Source: an uncultured Lachnoclostridium sp. (GTDB lineage Bacteria; Bacillota; Clostridia; Lachnospirales; Lachnospiraceae). Taken from it: 37,075 bases of DNA. Under the pieces are notes generated by a model. The model searched no databases and had not been told where the DNA came from. It was given only the letters and a program-made list of their open reading frames with translations. Positions 1-7,564 of this stretch are shown here, one piece after another. Both the position numbers and the translations under genes were made by a program. The DNA is taken from assembly GCA_947178155.1 (NCBI GenBank), contig CAMWXG010000010.1, forward strand, positions 1 through 37,075, written 5' to 3'. Numbering within the stretch: the stretch's first letter is position 1; every line of letters starts with the position of its first letter.

Positions 1-18
1 TCTTTAAGGAGTGGAAAT

Positions 19-480
19 ATGAATAATCTACAAAAAGATACTATTTTAACATTGCTGAAAACGGATGAAATGAACAGTAATTATACAAATAATTATTGGC
101 TCTCATATAAAGACTATCTGGATCCGACAGATGATTTTACGGATTTCTGTTGTGAATGCCTTGAGGGAAAGCATGAATATATTGACCTAATTGATAATTT
201 AATCAATAAAGATAAAACGGCAAAAATCTTTGTACAGGTCTATGGATTGGAAGATGAAGACAAGGTTATAACCGCAGATACTTTGATTATTTTCAGTAAA
301 TTATCGCTTGCGGAAATAAAGCAAATTTTTAATGAACCAAAAGATATATTTCCAAGTGATATTGGAGAAGAAACAGATTTTTTGCAGTCGGCTTTTCTTA
401 TTGGGCATAATGGGGAGTTAATTTCAAGTACAGAGCTATCCCATGAGGAGCAGTCCGTTTATTATTGCTGGTGGGACTAA
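19..480 (+). CDS. Hypothetical acidic protein, 153 aa
   Basis: I do not recognise this protein. It is soluble, acidic and rich in aromatic residues, with no signal peptide or membrane segment. It has a Cys-Cys pair and a third Cys near residues 44-48, and ends in a short Tyr-Tyr-Cys-Trp-Trp-Asp tail. The start is supported by AAGGAG at 6-11, seven bases before the ATG. The small acidic profile and the position beside a decayed RhuM gene and a transposase fragment fit an accessory gene, but no function can be assigned. The upstream context lies outside the window. Confidence 0.6.
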   Translation: MNNLQKDTILTLLKTDEMNSNYTNNYWLSYKDYLDPTDDFTDFCCECLEGKHEYIDLIDNLINKDKTAKIFVQVYGLEDEDKVITADTLIIFSKLSLAEIKQIFNEPKDIFPSDIGEETDFLQSAFLIGHNGELISSTELSHEEQSVYYCWWD

Positions 481-526
481 CGTTTTTGTTATTGTATAAA
501 CGCTTAGTCTTTGAGAATTCCTTACT

Positions 527-959
527 TTACAGAGCATTTAGAATATGAACATGGCGGGCTTGATCCTCGGCAAAGTCCAGATACATGGTGACTACTCTGT
601 TTAACTCTTGCATTTCATCTTCATTAAGATAATTTTTTGCAATATCTACATCTTTTTTTCGGACTTTTGCCCCCTCAAAAGCTGTTAATCCCATATTATT
701 TTTTGTTGCATCTGCTCTTTGCATGATGACTTCTGCAGTAGTATGTCCATGTACTCCATAATGAATTTTGTTTTGTACTGTTTTTAAGAATAATTCGGAC
801 TCTTTATCATTACCGGAATAATCAATAGATGTTTTATATATCGCAAATCTTCTGACAAAATCTTTTTTCGGAAGCCCTGATTTCACGAATCCGCTCTAAT
901 AATTCATCAAAATAGTTCTCTTCAAACTGCTTTGGATTTTGTAAGTATAGGACAAAGTC
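527..959 (-). pseudogene. RhuM-family (virulence RhuM) gene remnant, frameshifted and truncated
   Basis: Read on the minus strand from 959, one frame gives a segment containing YFDELLERIREIRASEKRF and runs into a TAA stop. A second frame, open from 886 down to 527, continues with KTSIDYSG, QNKIHYGVHGHTTAEVI and RVVTMYLDFAEDQA. These are consecutive blocks of the RhuM family in the correct order, so the gene has lost its frame near 837-845, where GATATATAAAACA appears one AT dinucleotide short. The N-terminal part is missing, and the end diverges shortly after the AEDQA block. RhuM proteins are often found in accessory regions and their biochemical role is unclear. I call it non-functional. 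Confidence 0.75.
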
Positions 960-963
960 TAAT

Positions 964-1122
964 CATGTTCGTGTAATTGCTAAAAAACTGCCAAAAGAAG
1001 AGGCAGAAAAATCAAGAAAGCGAAAACAAAGAAAAGTATCTAAAAATCAACACAAAATAAAAGAAGAAACGCTGATTTGTGCAGGGTGGATAGTTGTTAT
1101 TACCTCATTAGGAATAGAATAA
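964..1122 (+). pseudogene. Transposase C-terminal fragment (IS4/IS1634-like DDE type)
   Basis: A 52-codon open stretch without its own start reads HVRVIAKKLPKEEAEKSRKR, then a basic linker, then ETLICAGWIVVITSLGIE and a stop. The pattern of a basic KLP-EEAEK-RKR segment followed by a Gly-Trp and a hydrophobic VVIT strand is typical of the region before the last catalytic Glu in IS4-type DDE transposases. Everything before and after is missing, including the acidic catalytic residues. It begins four bases from the broken end of the RhuM remnant, so the two probably share a deletion or insertion junction. Family placement is by pattern only. Confidence 0.55.
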
Positions 1123-1222
1123 TGTGGAGAAGAAATCTTAATCCTATATTATAAAAAAATATAGCGCAGATGATTATTAAATTCAAGAAAGAGCATAAAA
1201 TAACCCAAAATGAAACTATATG

Positions 1223-1252
1223 GAATAAATATTTTTATGCCTTCATATACAT
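1223..1252 (+). promoter_or_regulatory. Candidate SigE-type promoter of the spoIIIA operon
   Basis: GAATAAA at 1223-1229 and CATATACAT at 1244-1252 are separated by 14 bases, close to the mother-cell SigE pattern (ATA-type -35, CATA-type -10). In Bacillus the spoIIIA operon is transcribed by SigE. Transcription would start near 1258, just before the GGAGG at 1262-1266. The -10 match is partial, so this is a candidate only. Confidence 0.35.
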
Positions 1253-1274
1253 GGAGTATAAGGAGGTGGCACCG

Positions 1275-2237
1275 ATGGACAAGGAGGATATTTTGCAGAT
1301 ACTCCCTGTAGATTTAAGGCGTATTTTTACCACTGCGATTAAAGATTTTAATAATGTATATGAGATTCGCATGAGGACAGGCAGGCCGCTTATTATATAT
1401 TATGATAAATGTGAGTATTTTCTTAGTATAAATGGCAGGCTTACACATAATAAAGACAATATATTTGTTGTGAATGCAGCGCATATGAAAGAAACCACAA
1501 ATTACATAAGCAATTATTCCAGATATGCATTTGAAGAAGAACTGCGCCAGGGTTATATTACTGTGCAGGGTGGGCATAGAATAGGGGTAGCAGGAAAAAT
1601 TTTATGGGAGAATGACAGAATTAAAAATATGAGTAGTATATCTTTTATTAATATTAGAGTTGCACATGAAGTAAGAAATTGTAGCAGTATGGTTATGCCA
1701 TATATAAGAAATGGGAGTGATATATACAATACACTTATAATATCCCCGCCAAGATGTGGAAAGACCACTCTGTTAAGAGATATGATACGTGTGTTGTCAG
1801 ATGGTGACAGTATGAATAAAGGGCTTACTATAGGAGTAGCAGATGAACGTTCAGAGCTTGGTGCGTGTTATAAGGGGATGCCGCAGAATGACCTTGGATG
1901 TCGTACTGATGTGCTTGATGGATGTCCAAAGGCAGAAGGTATGATGATGCTTGTGCGTTCTATGTCTCCTGATATAATAGCAGTTGATGAGATTGGTTCC
2001 AGAGAGGATACAAGAGCAGTAGATTATGTAATGAATTGTGGTATAAAGATTATTGCAACTGTTCATGGGATGGATATGGACGAGATTAGAAATAAACCAG
2101 TGTTTGGCAAGCTTGTAAGGGAAAAAGCTTTTAAAAGATATATACTTCTTGCATCAGGTGATATTGGTGTAGTTGGTTCTATATTTGATGAAAGAGGTTC
2201 TGTATTATATTCAAAAAGAGGAGCGATACCAGCATAA
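1275..2237 (+). CDS. spoIIIAA: Stage III sporulation protein AA, AAA+ ATPase
   Basis: SpoIIIAA is the cytoplasmic ATPase of the SpoIIIA-SpoIIQ channel, which links mother cell and forespore after engulfment, and resembles type II/IV secretion ATPases. A Walker A motif SPPRCGKTT lies at about residues 157-165 and a Walker B segment IIAVDEIG at about 233-240. The product is 320 aa, normal for the family. I place the start at 1275 because GGAGG at 1262-1266 precedes it; an in-frame ATG at 1170 would add 35 residues unlike the family and would cover the likely promoter. Its stop overlaps the next start by one base, which suggests translational coupling. Confidence 0.93.
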   Translation: MDKEDILQILPVDLRRIFTTAIKDFNNVYEIRMRTGRPLIIYYDKCEYFLSINGRLTHNKDNIFVVNAAHMKETTNYISNYSRYAFEEELRQGYITVQGGHRIGVAGKILWENDRIKNMSSISFINIRVAHEVRNCSSMVMPYIRNGSDIYNTLIISPPRCGKTTLLRDMIRVLSDGDSMNKGLTIGVADERSELGACYKGMPQNDLGCRTDVLDGCPKAEGMMMLVRSMSPDIIAVDEIGSREDTRAVDYVMNCGIKIIATVHGMDMDEIRNKPVFGKLVREKAFKRYILLASGDIGVVGSIFDERGSVLYSKRGAIPA

Positions 2238-2749
2238 TGAAGATTATCGGAACCATGCTTATAATAATGGGTTGTGCCATGTCAGGACATTATTTTGCAG
2301 GAAAATATCTTATAAGGATACATATATTGGAAGAACTTGAACAGGCAATCAGATTTATGTATGGGGAGATAGAATATTCTGCTTATGATATTTCAGAGGT
2401 ATTTGAACAGCTTTTGCCACATAGCAGTTATCTTAAGGGCTTCTGGGAAGCAGTAAGGGAGAGGCTGCTTGCAAGGAAAGGGCAGGACTTAAGCAGTATA
2501 TGGAAGGAAGCTATTGATAGTGAGGATGTGTTTGCATTGCTTTCACATGAGGATATATTGCTTATTGGAGAGCTTGGCAAAAATATAGGCAGTCTTGACA
2601 GGCAAAGTCAGTTAGGAGCGTTTAAGCTTTTTGAAAAAAGGCTTGGAAGTATACTTGAGGAAGCAAAAAGTGCATATAAAGGACAGGCAAAGGTATGTCA
2701 TGTTGTAGGAGTTACAGCAGGAATATTTATAAGTGTTCTCTTAATATAG
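2237..2749 (+). CDS. spoIIIAB: Stage III sporulation protein AB
   Basis: SpoIIIAB is a membrane component of the SpoIIIA complex and is related to type II secretion GspF-type proteins. The 170 aa length matches the family. There is a hydrophobic segment at residues 3-18, a central helical region with ELEQAIRFMYGEIEYS (the usual family signature after the first membrane helix), and a C-terminal hydrophobic segment around residues 155-170. It starts on the last base of spoIIIAA. After it come 97 bases without a gene before spoIIIAC. Confidence 0.9.
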   Translation: MKIIGTMLIIMGCAMSGHYFAGKYLIRIHILEELEQAIRFMYGEIEYSAYDISEVFEQLLPHSSYLKGFWEAVRERLLARKGQDLSSIWKEAIDSEDVFALLSHEDILLIGELGKNIGSLDRQSQLGAFKLFEKRLGSILEEAKSAYKGQAKVCHVVGVTAGIFISVLLI

Positions 2750-2846
2750 AAAAGGAAGATAATTACTATATTATGAATGGCATAGCTATGAATAGTAATA
2801 GCAAATAGTATTGAAGGCAGATTTGTGATATGTACGGGGTATAGAT

Positions 2847-3044
2847 ATGACAATAAATCTTATTTTTAAAATTGCAGCAGTAGGAATACTTGTATCTGTT
2901 TTAGGACAGGTTCTAAAACATTCAGGAAGGGATGAACAGGCATTTCTTGTAAGTCTTGCAGGGCTTATACTTGTACTTCTCTGGGTTGTACCATATATAG
3001 AAGAGCTTTTTGAAACTATTGAGAGACTTTTTTCAATGGGATAG
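2847..3044 (+). CDS. spoIIIAC: Stage III sporulation protein AC
   Basis: This small 65 aa protein has two membrane segments, about residues 3-22 and 30-50, separated by a short loop containing HSGRDEQAF, which is characteristic of SpoIIIAC. It belongs to the membrane platform of the feeding-tube channel in the mother-cell side of the septum. Length and topology are as expected. It sits between spoIIIAB and spoIIIAD as in other spore formers. The ribosome binding site is poor: a GGGG at about 2836 is the only purine-rich run upstream. Confidence 0.9.
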   Translation: MTINLIFKIAAVGILVSVLGQVLKHSGRDEQAFLVSLAGLILVLLWVVPYIEELFETIERLFSMG

Positions 3045-3054
3045 ACAGCAGAAT

Positions 3055-3083
3055 ATATATGTTACATGAATAGTAACATATAT
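3055..3083 (+). other. Intercistronic hairpin between spoIIIAC and spoIIIAD
   Basis: ATATATGTTAC at 3055-3065 pairs perfectly with GTAACATATAT at 3073-3083 around a seven-base loop. There is no T-run, and the SD sequence of spoIIIAD follows at 3091-3096, so this is more likely an mRNA stability or translation element than a terminator. Confidence 0.5.
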
Positions 3084-3100
3084 AGAAATGAGGAGGATTT

Positions 3101-3475
3101 ATGGTTAAAGTAGCTGTTATAGGGGTTATGGCGGTATTTCTTGCATTGCCATTAAATAAGGACAAACAGGAATATGCAATGCTGGTTGTCCTAAGTGCCT
3201 GTCTTATTATAATAGGACTGGCCCTGTCAAAGCTTGGAGGTGTGTTTGAGGTTATAAATAGTGCTAAAAAATATCTTGGCGATAATTCACTTTATATAGA
3301 CATACTTATTAAAATGGTTGGAATTACATATGTTTCTGAGTTTGGAGCAAATTTGTGCAGGGATGCAGGTTTTGGTTCAGTTGCAAATCAAATAGAATTC
3401 TTTGGAAAGCTTATGATACTTGCTGTAAGTATGCCTATACTTATGACACTTATACAAACTATATCAAGTATGTAA
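3101..3475 (+). CDS. spoIIIAD: Stage III sporulation protein AD
   Basis: SpoIIIAD is a polytopic membrane protein of the SpoIIIA channel. This copy is 124 aa, close to the usual 125-130. Hydrophobic segments lie at about residues 2-18, 25-43, 60-78 and 103-123. The stretch YVSEFGANLCRDAGFGSVA at about residues 78-96 is the family's most conserved block. The start has a strong GAGGAGG at 3090-3096. It lies in order between spoIIIAC and spoIIIAE. Confidence 0.92.
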   Translation: MVKVAVIGVMAVFLALPLNKDKQEYAMLVVLSACLIIIGLALSKLGGVFEVINSAKKYLGDNSLYIDILIKMVGITYVSEFGANLCRDAGFGSVANQIEFFGKLMILAVSMPILMTLIQTISSM

Positions 3476-3491
3476 GTAACTTGTCCGTTTT

Positions 3492-3526
3492 ATTGTTTGT
3501 GGTGGCGTAGCCGCTATGTTTGGAAG
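3492..3526 (+). repeat. TTTGTG-hairpin-TGGAAG interspersed repeat, copy 1
   Basis: ATTGTTTGTGG is followed by a GGC-GTA-GCC mini-hairpin and then ATGTTTGGAAG. The same layout recurs at 10084, 10172 and 23831, and in part at 13958. This copy lies between spoIIIAD and spoIIIAE, 20 bases before the spoIIIAE start. Confidence 0.5.
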
Positions 3527-3546
3527 TATGGAAATGAGGGGATAAT

Positions 3547-4599
3547 ATGAGTGATGTAACATCTGATATTATGCAGGAAATTTCAAGTGATGAAATACAG
3601 AATATGATGGATGATATGCTTGGCGGGCAGAGCTTTGATTTCGCAGATTATGTAGGCAGCCTTGTGAATGGTTCAAATCCTTTTGATGCTAAAGAAGCGG
3701 CAAAATATATTTTTCAGGGAATATGGGATAATATCGTGCAAGATAGAAATATTTATATATACATTATAGTTATTGCTGTTATAGGTGCACTTCTTACTAA
3801 TTTTTCAAAGCTTCTGCAGGGTAAAAAGGTAGCAGATATGACTTTTTATTCGGTGTACATGCTGTTTTTTTCTGTTTTGTCGGTGTCATTTGCAAGATTT
3901 AGTCAGATAGCCTGTGATACATTGGAAAAGGTATTTGATTTTATAAAGATATTTGGGCTGTCTTATTTTACATGTATGACATTTACAGAGGGAAGTGCTG
4001 CAAGTGGTGTTTTTTATGAGTTTATGATAGTTGCCATGAATGTAGTGGATTTTATTCTTATAAAATTTGTTATGCCTGCTATACAGTTTTATTTTTTTCT
4101 TGAACTGGCAAACCGTATATCAGAAGAAGATATGTTTTCAAAGTTGGCACAGCTTATAAAGGATTTGGTAAGTTCAGGTGTAAAGATGATGTTTGGAGTC
4201 ATAATGGGGGCAAATGTGGTTCAGGGGCTTGTAGTACCAGTAGCAGCAGAGGCAAAAAATTCAATAATTGTAAAAATGGGAAGTTCAATCCCGGGGATAG
4301 GAAATACAGTAAGCAGTGTAGCAGGGACGGTATTGTGCGCTGGGAAGCTTGTAAGAAATGCAGTAGGTGTTATTGGAATAATAGTAGTTGCATATATATG
4401 CGTGGTGCCACTTTTAAGACTTGTGGCAGTGAGACTTATGTATAGGGTTATATCTGCATTTATACAGCCAATATCTGATAAAAGACTTGTAAGTTGTCTT
4501 GATGTGGTTGCAGAAACAATGAGAATGCAGATATATTCTGTGGGAGTTGGAGCTATGATGTTTGTTATATCTATCGCTGTTATAAGTGCGATGACATAA
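3547..4599 (+). CDS. spoIIIAE: Stage III sporulation protein AE
   Basis: SpoIIIAE is the largest membrane subunit of the SpoIIIA complex. The C-terminal three quarters are polytopic, with hydrophobic segments near residues 72-88, 102-118, 150-185, 215-235, 280-300 and 330-348, and conserved stretches such as KLLQGKKVADMTFY. At 350 aa it is shorter than the usual 390-400. The protein begins directly with the acidic segment that normally follows the signal peptide. No signal sequence is present, and a stop codon at 3535-3537 in the same frame prevents extension upstream. The short upstream spacer holds an interspersed repeat. The C-terminus is normal. Confidence 0.92.
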   Translation: MSDVTSDIMQEISSDEIQNMMDDMLGGQSFDFADYVGSLVNGSNPFDAKEAAKYIFQGIWDNIVQDRNIYIYIIVIAVIGALLTNFSKLLQGKKVADMTFYSVYMLFFSVLSVSFARFSQIACDTLEKVFDFIKIFGLSYFTCMTFTEGSAASGVFYEFMIVAMNVVDFILIKFVMPAIQFYFFLELANRISEEDMFSKLAQLIKDLVSSGVKMMFGVIMGANVVQGLVVPVAAEAKNSIIVKMGSSIPGIGNTVSSVAGTVLCAGKLVRNAVGVIGIIVVAYICVVPLLRLVAVRLMYRVISAFIQPISDKRLVSCLDVVAETMRMQIYSVGVGAMMFVISIAVISAMT

Positions 4600-4612
4600 A
4601 AGGGGATTTATT

Positions 4613-5281
4613 ATGCAGGATTTTATTAAGGGTATTTTGATTTTTGTGATTCTTGGTACGATTTTAAAAGAGTTAATTAATAATGAAAAATACAAAGGAT
4701 ATTTTAGGTTTTTTAATGGTCTTGTGTTAATTCTTATTATGGTAAGTCCCCTTTCTTCTTTTATTTTTGGAAGTGATAAATGGTACAATACGCTTGAAAG
4801 GGAACTGTTTGAAGCTGATCTTGAGGATATTGATACACAGCTTAATTTAGCAGATGGCAGTCTTAAAGAGGTTATAATACAGGGATGCAGAAATGACATT
4901 GAGGAGCAGATTGTTAAGCTGGCATCTAAAAGAGGTCTTAGAGTAAGTGAGGTATGTGTAGAACTTGAAGGTTCTGAGGATATAAGTGTTAAATCAGTTG
5001 ATATAGAGCTTGCAGATGAGAATAATTACGGCAGTGCAGATGACATAGACAGTAAAGAAAATAGCAGCACAGGAAGTAATGGAGGCTTAAGTAGTGAAAT
5101 AAGTGATATAGATATAGAAGTAGATGTGGAAACAATAAGTATTTTATCAGGAGATGATAGTGAAAAAGAAAATGATTTGTCTGAAAGAAAAAAAGCAGAT
5201 GGAAGCAGAGTGAGAAATCTTAAGTCAGATATAAGTAATTATCTTATGGTGAGCAGGGGAGTGATAAACATATGGGAATGA
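4613..5281 (+). CDS. spoIIIAF: Stage III sporulation protein AF
   Basis: SpoIIIAF is anchored in the mother-cell membrane and has a soluble domain resembling the ring-building fold of secretion systems. Two N-terminal hydrophobic segments (about residues 6-20 and 36-53) are joined by a KELINNEKYKGYFRFFNGLV stretch typical of the family. The remaining 170 residues are soluble and contain an acidic, Ser-rich low-complexity insert at about residues 140-200. The product is 222 aa, within the family's range. It starts 13 bases after spoIIIAE and overlaps spoIIIAG by 10 bases. Confidence 0.88.
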   Translation: MQDFIKGILIFVILGTILKELINNEKYKGYFRFFNGLVLILIMVSPLSSFIFGSDKWYNTLERELFEADLEDIDTQLNLADGSLKEVIIQGCRNDIEEQIVKLASKRGLRVSEVCVELEGSEDISVKSVDIELADENNYGSADDIDSKENSSTGSNGGLSSEISDIDIEVDVETISILSGDDSEKENDLSERKKADGSRVRNLKSDISNYLMVSRGVINIWE

Positions 5282-5904
5282 AATGGTGGGACAGCTTAAA
5301 GAATGGGAGTTTTTTTAAAGATAATAAAGAGTTAGTGGAAAAGATAGGCATTTCACGTATTATATTAATTGTGTTAGCAGGAATAGTTCTTGTATTGGCA
5401 TCTGTTTGGGAGAGTAAAGATAAATCTGATAGTGAATATGTAAGTGAGTATTCAGGAGAAGTTCAGGAGAGTGCCAAAAGCGATGAGGATATGGCGCTTA
5501 GTGCTATGAGTGCTTATGCAGATAGAGAGGAAAGAAAGCTTGAAAAGCTTCTTGAAAGAGTGGAGGGAATAGGTGATGTAAAGGTTATGATTACACTTGC
5601 TTCGTCAGAAGAGAGAATGACTTTGCAAAATACTGACAATACTGAAAGTAATATGATTGAACAGGATGATAACGGTGGCAGCAGGCAGCATGATGAATAC
5701 AGTTATAAAAATGAAAATGTAATAATCTCAAAAGAGGGGGAGGAAACGCCTTATGTTGTTCAGGTAAATTCACCACAGATAGAAGGAGTAGTGGTGGTAG
5801 CTCAAGGGGCAGGAAGTGGCAAAAAAGATACAGAAATAATTGAAGCAGTTGTGGCATTATTTTCGATTGAGCCTCATAAAATCAAAGTAATGAAGATGGA
5901 ATAA
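5272..5904 (+). CDS. spoIIIAG: Stage III sporulation protein AG
   Basis: SpoIIIAG forms the large membrane-embedded ring of the feeding-tube channel. After a cytoplasmic start it has one membrane segment (residues about 28-44), an acidic linker, and a periplasmic-side domain with EERKLEKLLERVEGIGDVKV, the conserved beginning of its ring-building motif. The domain is split by a polar, low-complexity insert near residues 115-145, as in other SpoIIIAG proteins, then closes with VEGVVVVAQGAG and VALFSIEPHKIKVMKM. Length 210 aa is normal. Its start codon lies inside spoIIIAF. Confidence 0.92.
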   Translation: MGMKWWDSLKNGSFFKDNKELVEKIGISRIILIVLAGIVLVLASVWESKDKSDSEYVSEYSGEVQESAKSDEDMALSAMSAYADREERKLEKLLERVEGIGDVKVMITLASSEERMTLQNTDNTESNMIEQDDNGGSRQHDEYSYKNENVIISKEGEETPYVVQVNSPQIEGVVVVAQGAGSGKKDTEIIEAVVALFSIEPHKIKVMKME

Positions 5905-5927
5905 ATTTAAGAAAGGATAGAAAAGAA

Positions 5928-6614
5928 ATGAAAAAAGCATCACGTAAAAATCAAATTGTAATTACAGCTCTTGCAGTAATGATTGTAGTAGCAGGATATC
6001 TCAATTTCACCGGCAGGGAGATTAGTACCAGTGGGATTGGCAAAAGTGACAATGCAAAGGTAGAAGATGCTGATAAAAATACCAGTAAAGATACCGATGA
6101 ATCTAATAATACAACAGAGGATGATATAATGACAGATATATCAGCAGAGGACATAGGCGAAGATGATTATGTTGTTGCAGACAGCGGTGAAGTAGTGGCA
6201 TCAGAAGAAAATCCCGGAGAGGCTGTAATGGTGTCAAATACAATAGGTGCTGATTATTTTGCATCGGCAAAACTTACAAGGGAGCAGACACGCGCCAAGA
6301 ATAAAGAAACTCTTATGAATATAGTTAATGATAAGTCAATAGCTTCTGCTGATAAAAAATCTGCAATAAAACAGGTAGCCGCTATAACTAAAAATTCAGA
6401 AAAAGAAAATGCTGCTGAGATTATGCTTCAGGCAAAGGGGTTTGAAAATGCTATTGTAAGTATAAGTGATGGAAATGCAGATGTTGTTGTTGATGCAGAA
6501 GGGCTTACACAGCAGCAGATTGCACAAATTGAAGACATAGTAAAGAGAAAAACAGGAGTAGAAGCTTCAAATATTGTAATAACTCCTGTAAAAGTTACAG
6601 ATAATAACGATTAA
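5928..6614 (+). CDS. spoIIIAH: Stage III sporulation protein AH
   Basis: SpoIIIAH spans the mother-cell membrane once and binds the forespore protein SpoIIQ across the septum. Residues 7-26 form the membrane helix. A disordered acidic, Ser/Thr/Asp-rich linker follows to about residue 105, then a YscJ/FliF-like ring-building domain to the end, with LTREQTRAKNKETL and AAEIMLQAKGFENAIVSI as recognisable blocks. SD AAGGA lies ahead of 5928. It is the last gene of the operon. No spoIIQ gene is in the window, and no clear terminator follows. Confidence 0.92.
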   Translation: MKKASRKNQIVITALAVMIVVAGYLNFTGREISTSGIGKSDNAKVEDADKNTSKDTDESNNTTEDDIMTDISAEDIGEDDYVVADSGEVVASEENPGEAVMVSNTIGADYFASAKLTREQTRAKNKETLMNIVNDKSIASADKKSAIKQVAAITKNSEKENAAEIMLQAKGFENAIVSISDGNADVVVDAEGLTQQQIAQIEDIVKRKTGVEASNIVITPVKVTDNND

Positions 6615-6646
6615 GAATAAAAATAGAAAGTAAAACTAACTAAACA

Positions 6647-6674
6647 TTGCAAAAGTTTCCTGTTTTGATATAAT
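6647..6674 (+). promoter_or_regulatory. SigA-type promoter before the yqhY-nusB operon
   Basis: TTGCAA at 6647-6652 and TATAAT at 6669-6674 are separated by 16 bases. Its position after spoIIIAH lets the housekeeping genes be expressed in growing cells, independent of the sporulation operon. Confidence 0.6.
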
Positions 6675-6695
6675 TAACTAATAGATGTAAATAAA

Positions 6696-6728
6696 TTACT
6701 ATTTGAGCCGCAGTAAGCGGCATGGAGG
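6696..6728 (+). repeat. 33-nt leader hairpin with embedded SD, copy 1
   Basis: This segment matches 31 of 33 bases with the minus-strand leader at 21627-21595. It holds a GCCGC-AGTAA-GCGGC hairpin and ends in GGAGG, the ribosome binding site of the gene at 6734. Because the hairpin directly precedes the SD, it may influence translation. Confidence 0.6.
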
Positions 6729-6733
6729 TTATT

Positions 6734-7078
6734 ATGGAGAAAAAAAAGATAGGTGAGGTTAAGATTGCTTCAGATGTAGTGGCTGTAATTGCAGCTATTG
6801 CTGCTGCTGAAGTTGAGGGAGTAGGCTCAATGGCAGGCAATATTACAAATGAGTTTATAAGCAGACTTGGCAGGAAGAACCTGTCAAAGGGAGTGAGAGT
6901 TAATATGGAGGAAGGGCTTGTACATGTTGACATTATGTTAAATGTAAAGTATGGTTACAGTATACGTGATGTCTCTGAACAGGTGCAGAACAGAGTAAGC
7001 CAGCAGATTGAAACTATGACAGGCCTGATTGTCCCTAAGGTAGATGTGAGGGTTGCAGGTGTAGGCCTTGGCGAATGA
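6734..7078 (+). CDS. yqhY: Asp23/Gls24 family envelope stress protein (YqhY-like)
   Basis: This is a small Asp23-family protein of 114 aa. YqhY in Bacillus lies in the same place, directly before nusB, and has been linked to fatty-acid synthesis control; other members associate with the cell envelope. Sequence marks are GEVKIASDVVAVIAAIAA near the start, EGVGSMAG, and the central VHVDIMLNVKYGYSIRDVSE, all typical of the family. The start at 6734 is preferred because GGAGG at 6724-6728 lies five bases upstream; an in-frame ATG at 6722 overlaps that SD. It is followed by nusB after 27 bases. Confidence 0.9.
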   Translation: MEKKKIGEVKIASDVVAVIAAIAAAEVEGVGSMAGNITNEFISRLGRKNLSKGVRVNMEEGLVHVDIMLNVKYGYSIRDVSEQVQNRVSQQIETMTGLIVPKVDVRVAGVGLGE

Positions 7079-7105
7079 TTATAGAAAGTAAGGTACAATA
7101 AGATT

Positions 7106-7549
7106 ATGACTAGAAAAAAGCTTAGAGAGAATTTATACATTATGCTTTTTCGCCTTGATTTTTATGAGTTAGATGAGTTAGAGGGGCAGGCACAGATGTT
7201 TCTTGATGATATGGAAGGTGAATCTGCAAAGGCAAAAGAGGAGCTTAGCACAAAATTTACCAGTGTTTTGGCAAATCTTGATGATATTGACGCCTGCATA
7301 GCATCAAAGGCAAAAGGATGGACAATTGACAGAATTGCTAAGGCAGAGCTTACGTTGTTAAGACTTGCTGTATATGAGATACTTTATGATGATGATGTAC
7401 CTGACAGTGTTGCAATAAATGAGGCTGTTGAATTGTCAAAGATTTACTGTGCAGACAAAGCTTCAAAGTTTGTAAATGGGGTACTCGCCTCGGTAGTACG
7501 TGAAAAGAATGACAGAGGTTATGGTTCACAGGAACAGAGTGAGCAATAA
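7106..7549 (+). CDS. nusB: Transcription antitermination factor NusB
   Basis: NusB pairs with NusE (ribosomal protein S10) on boxA RNA to prevent early termination of rRNA transcripts. The 147 aa all-helical product begins with TRKKLRENLYIMLFRLDFY, a variant of the family's usual N-terminal helix. It carries the conserved end helices RIAKAELTLLRLAVYEILY, VAINEAVELSKIYCADKASKFVNGVL. The gene lies in the common nusB-xseA-xseB-ispA-dxs order and is 15 bases from xseA. The ribosome binding site is weak (AAGG about 14 bases upstream), so it may depend on readthrough or coupling from yqhY. Confidence 0.93.
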   Translation: MTRKKLRENLYIMLFRLDFYELDELEGQAQMFLDDMEGESAKAKEELSTKFTSVLANLDDIDACIASKAKGWTIDRIAKAELTLLRLAVYEILYDDDVPDSVAINEAVELSKIYCADKASKFVNGVLASVVREKNDRGYGSQEQSEQ

Positions 7550-7564
7550 CAGATAAGGTGTAAT

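Noticed and set aside
1170-1274. N-terminal extension of SpoIIIAA from an ATG at 1170
   Set aside because: It has no SD, is unlike the family and covers the probable promoter; GGAGG supports 1275.
4414-4899. Minus-strand frame of 161 codons across spoIIIAE/AF
   Set aside because: It spans the junction of two confident genes on the other strand and has no recognisable motif.
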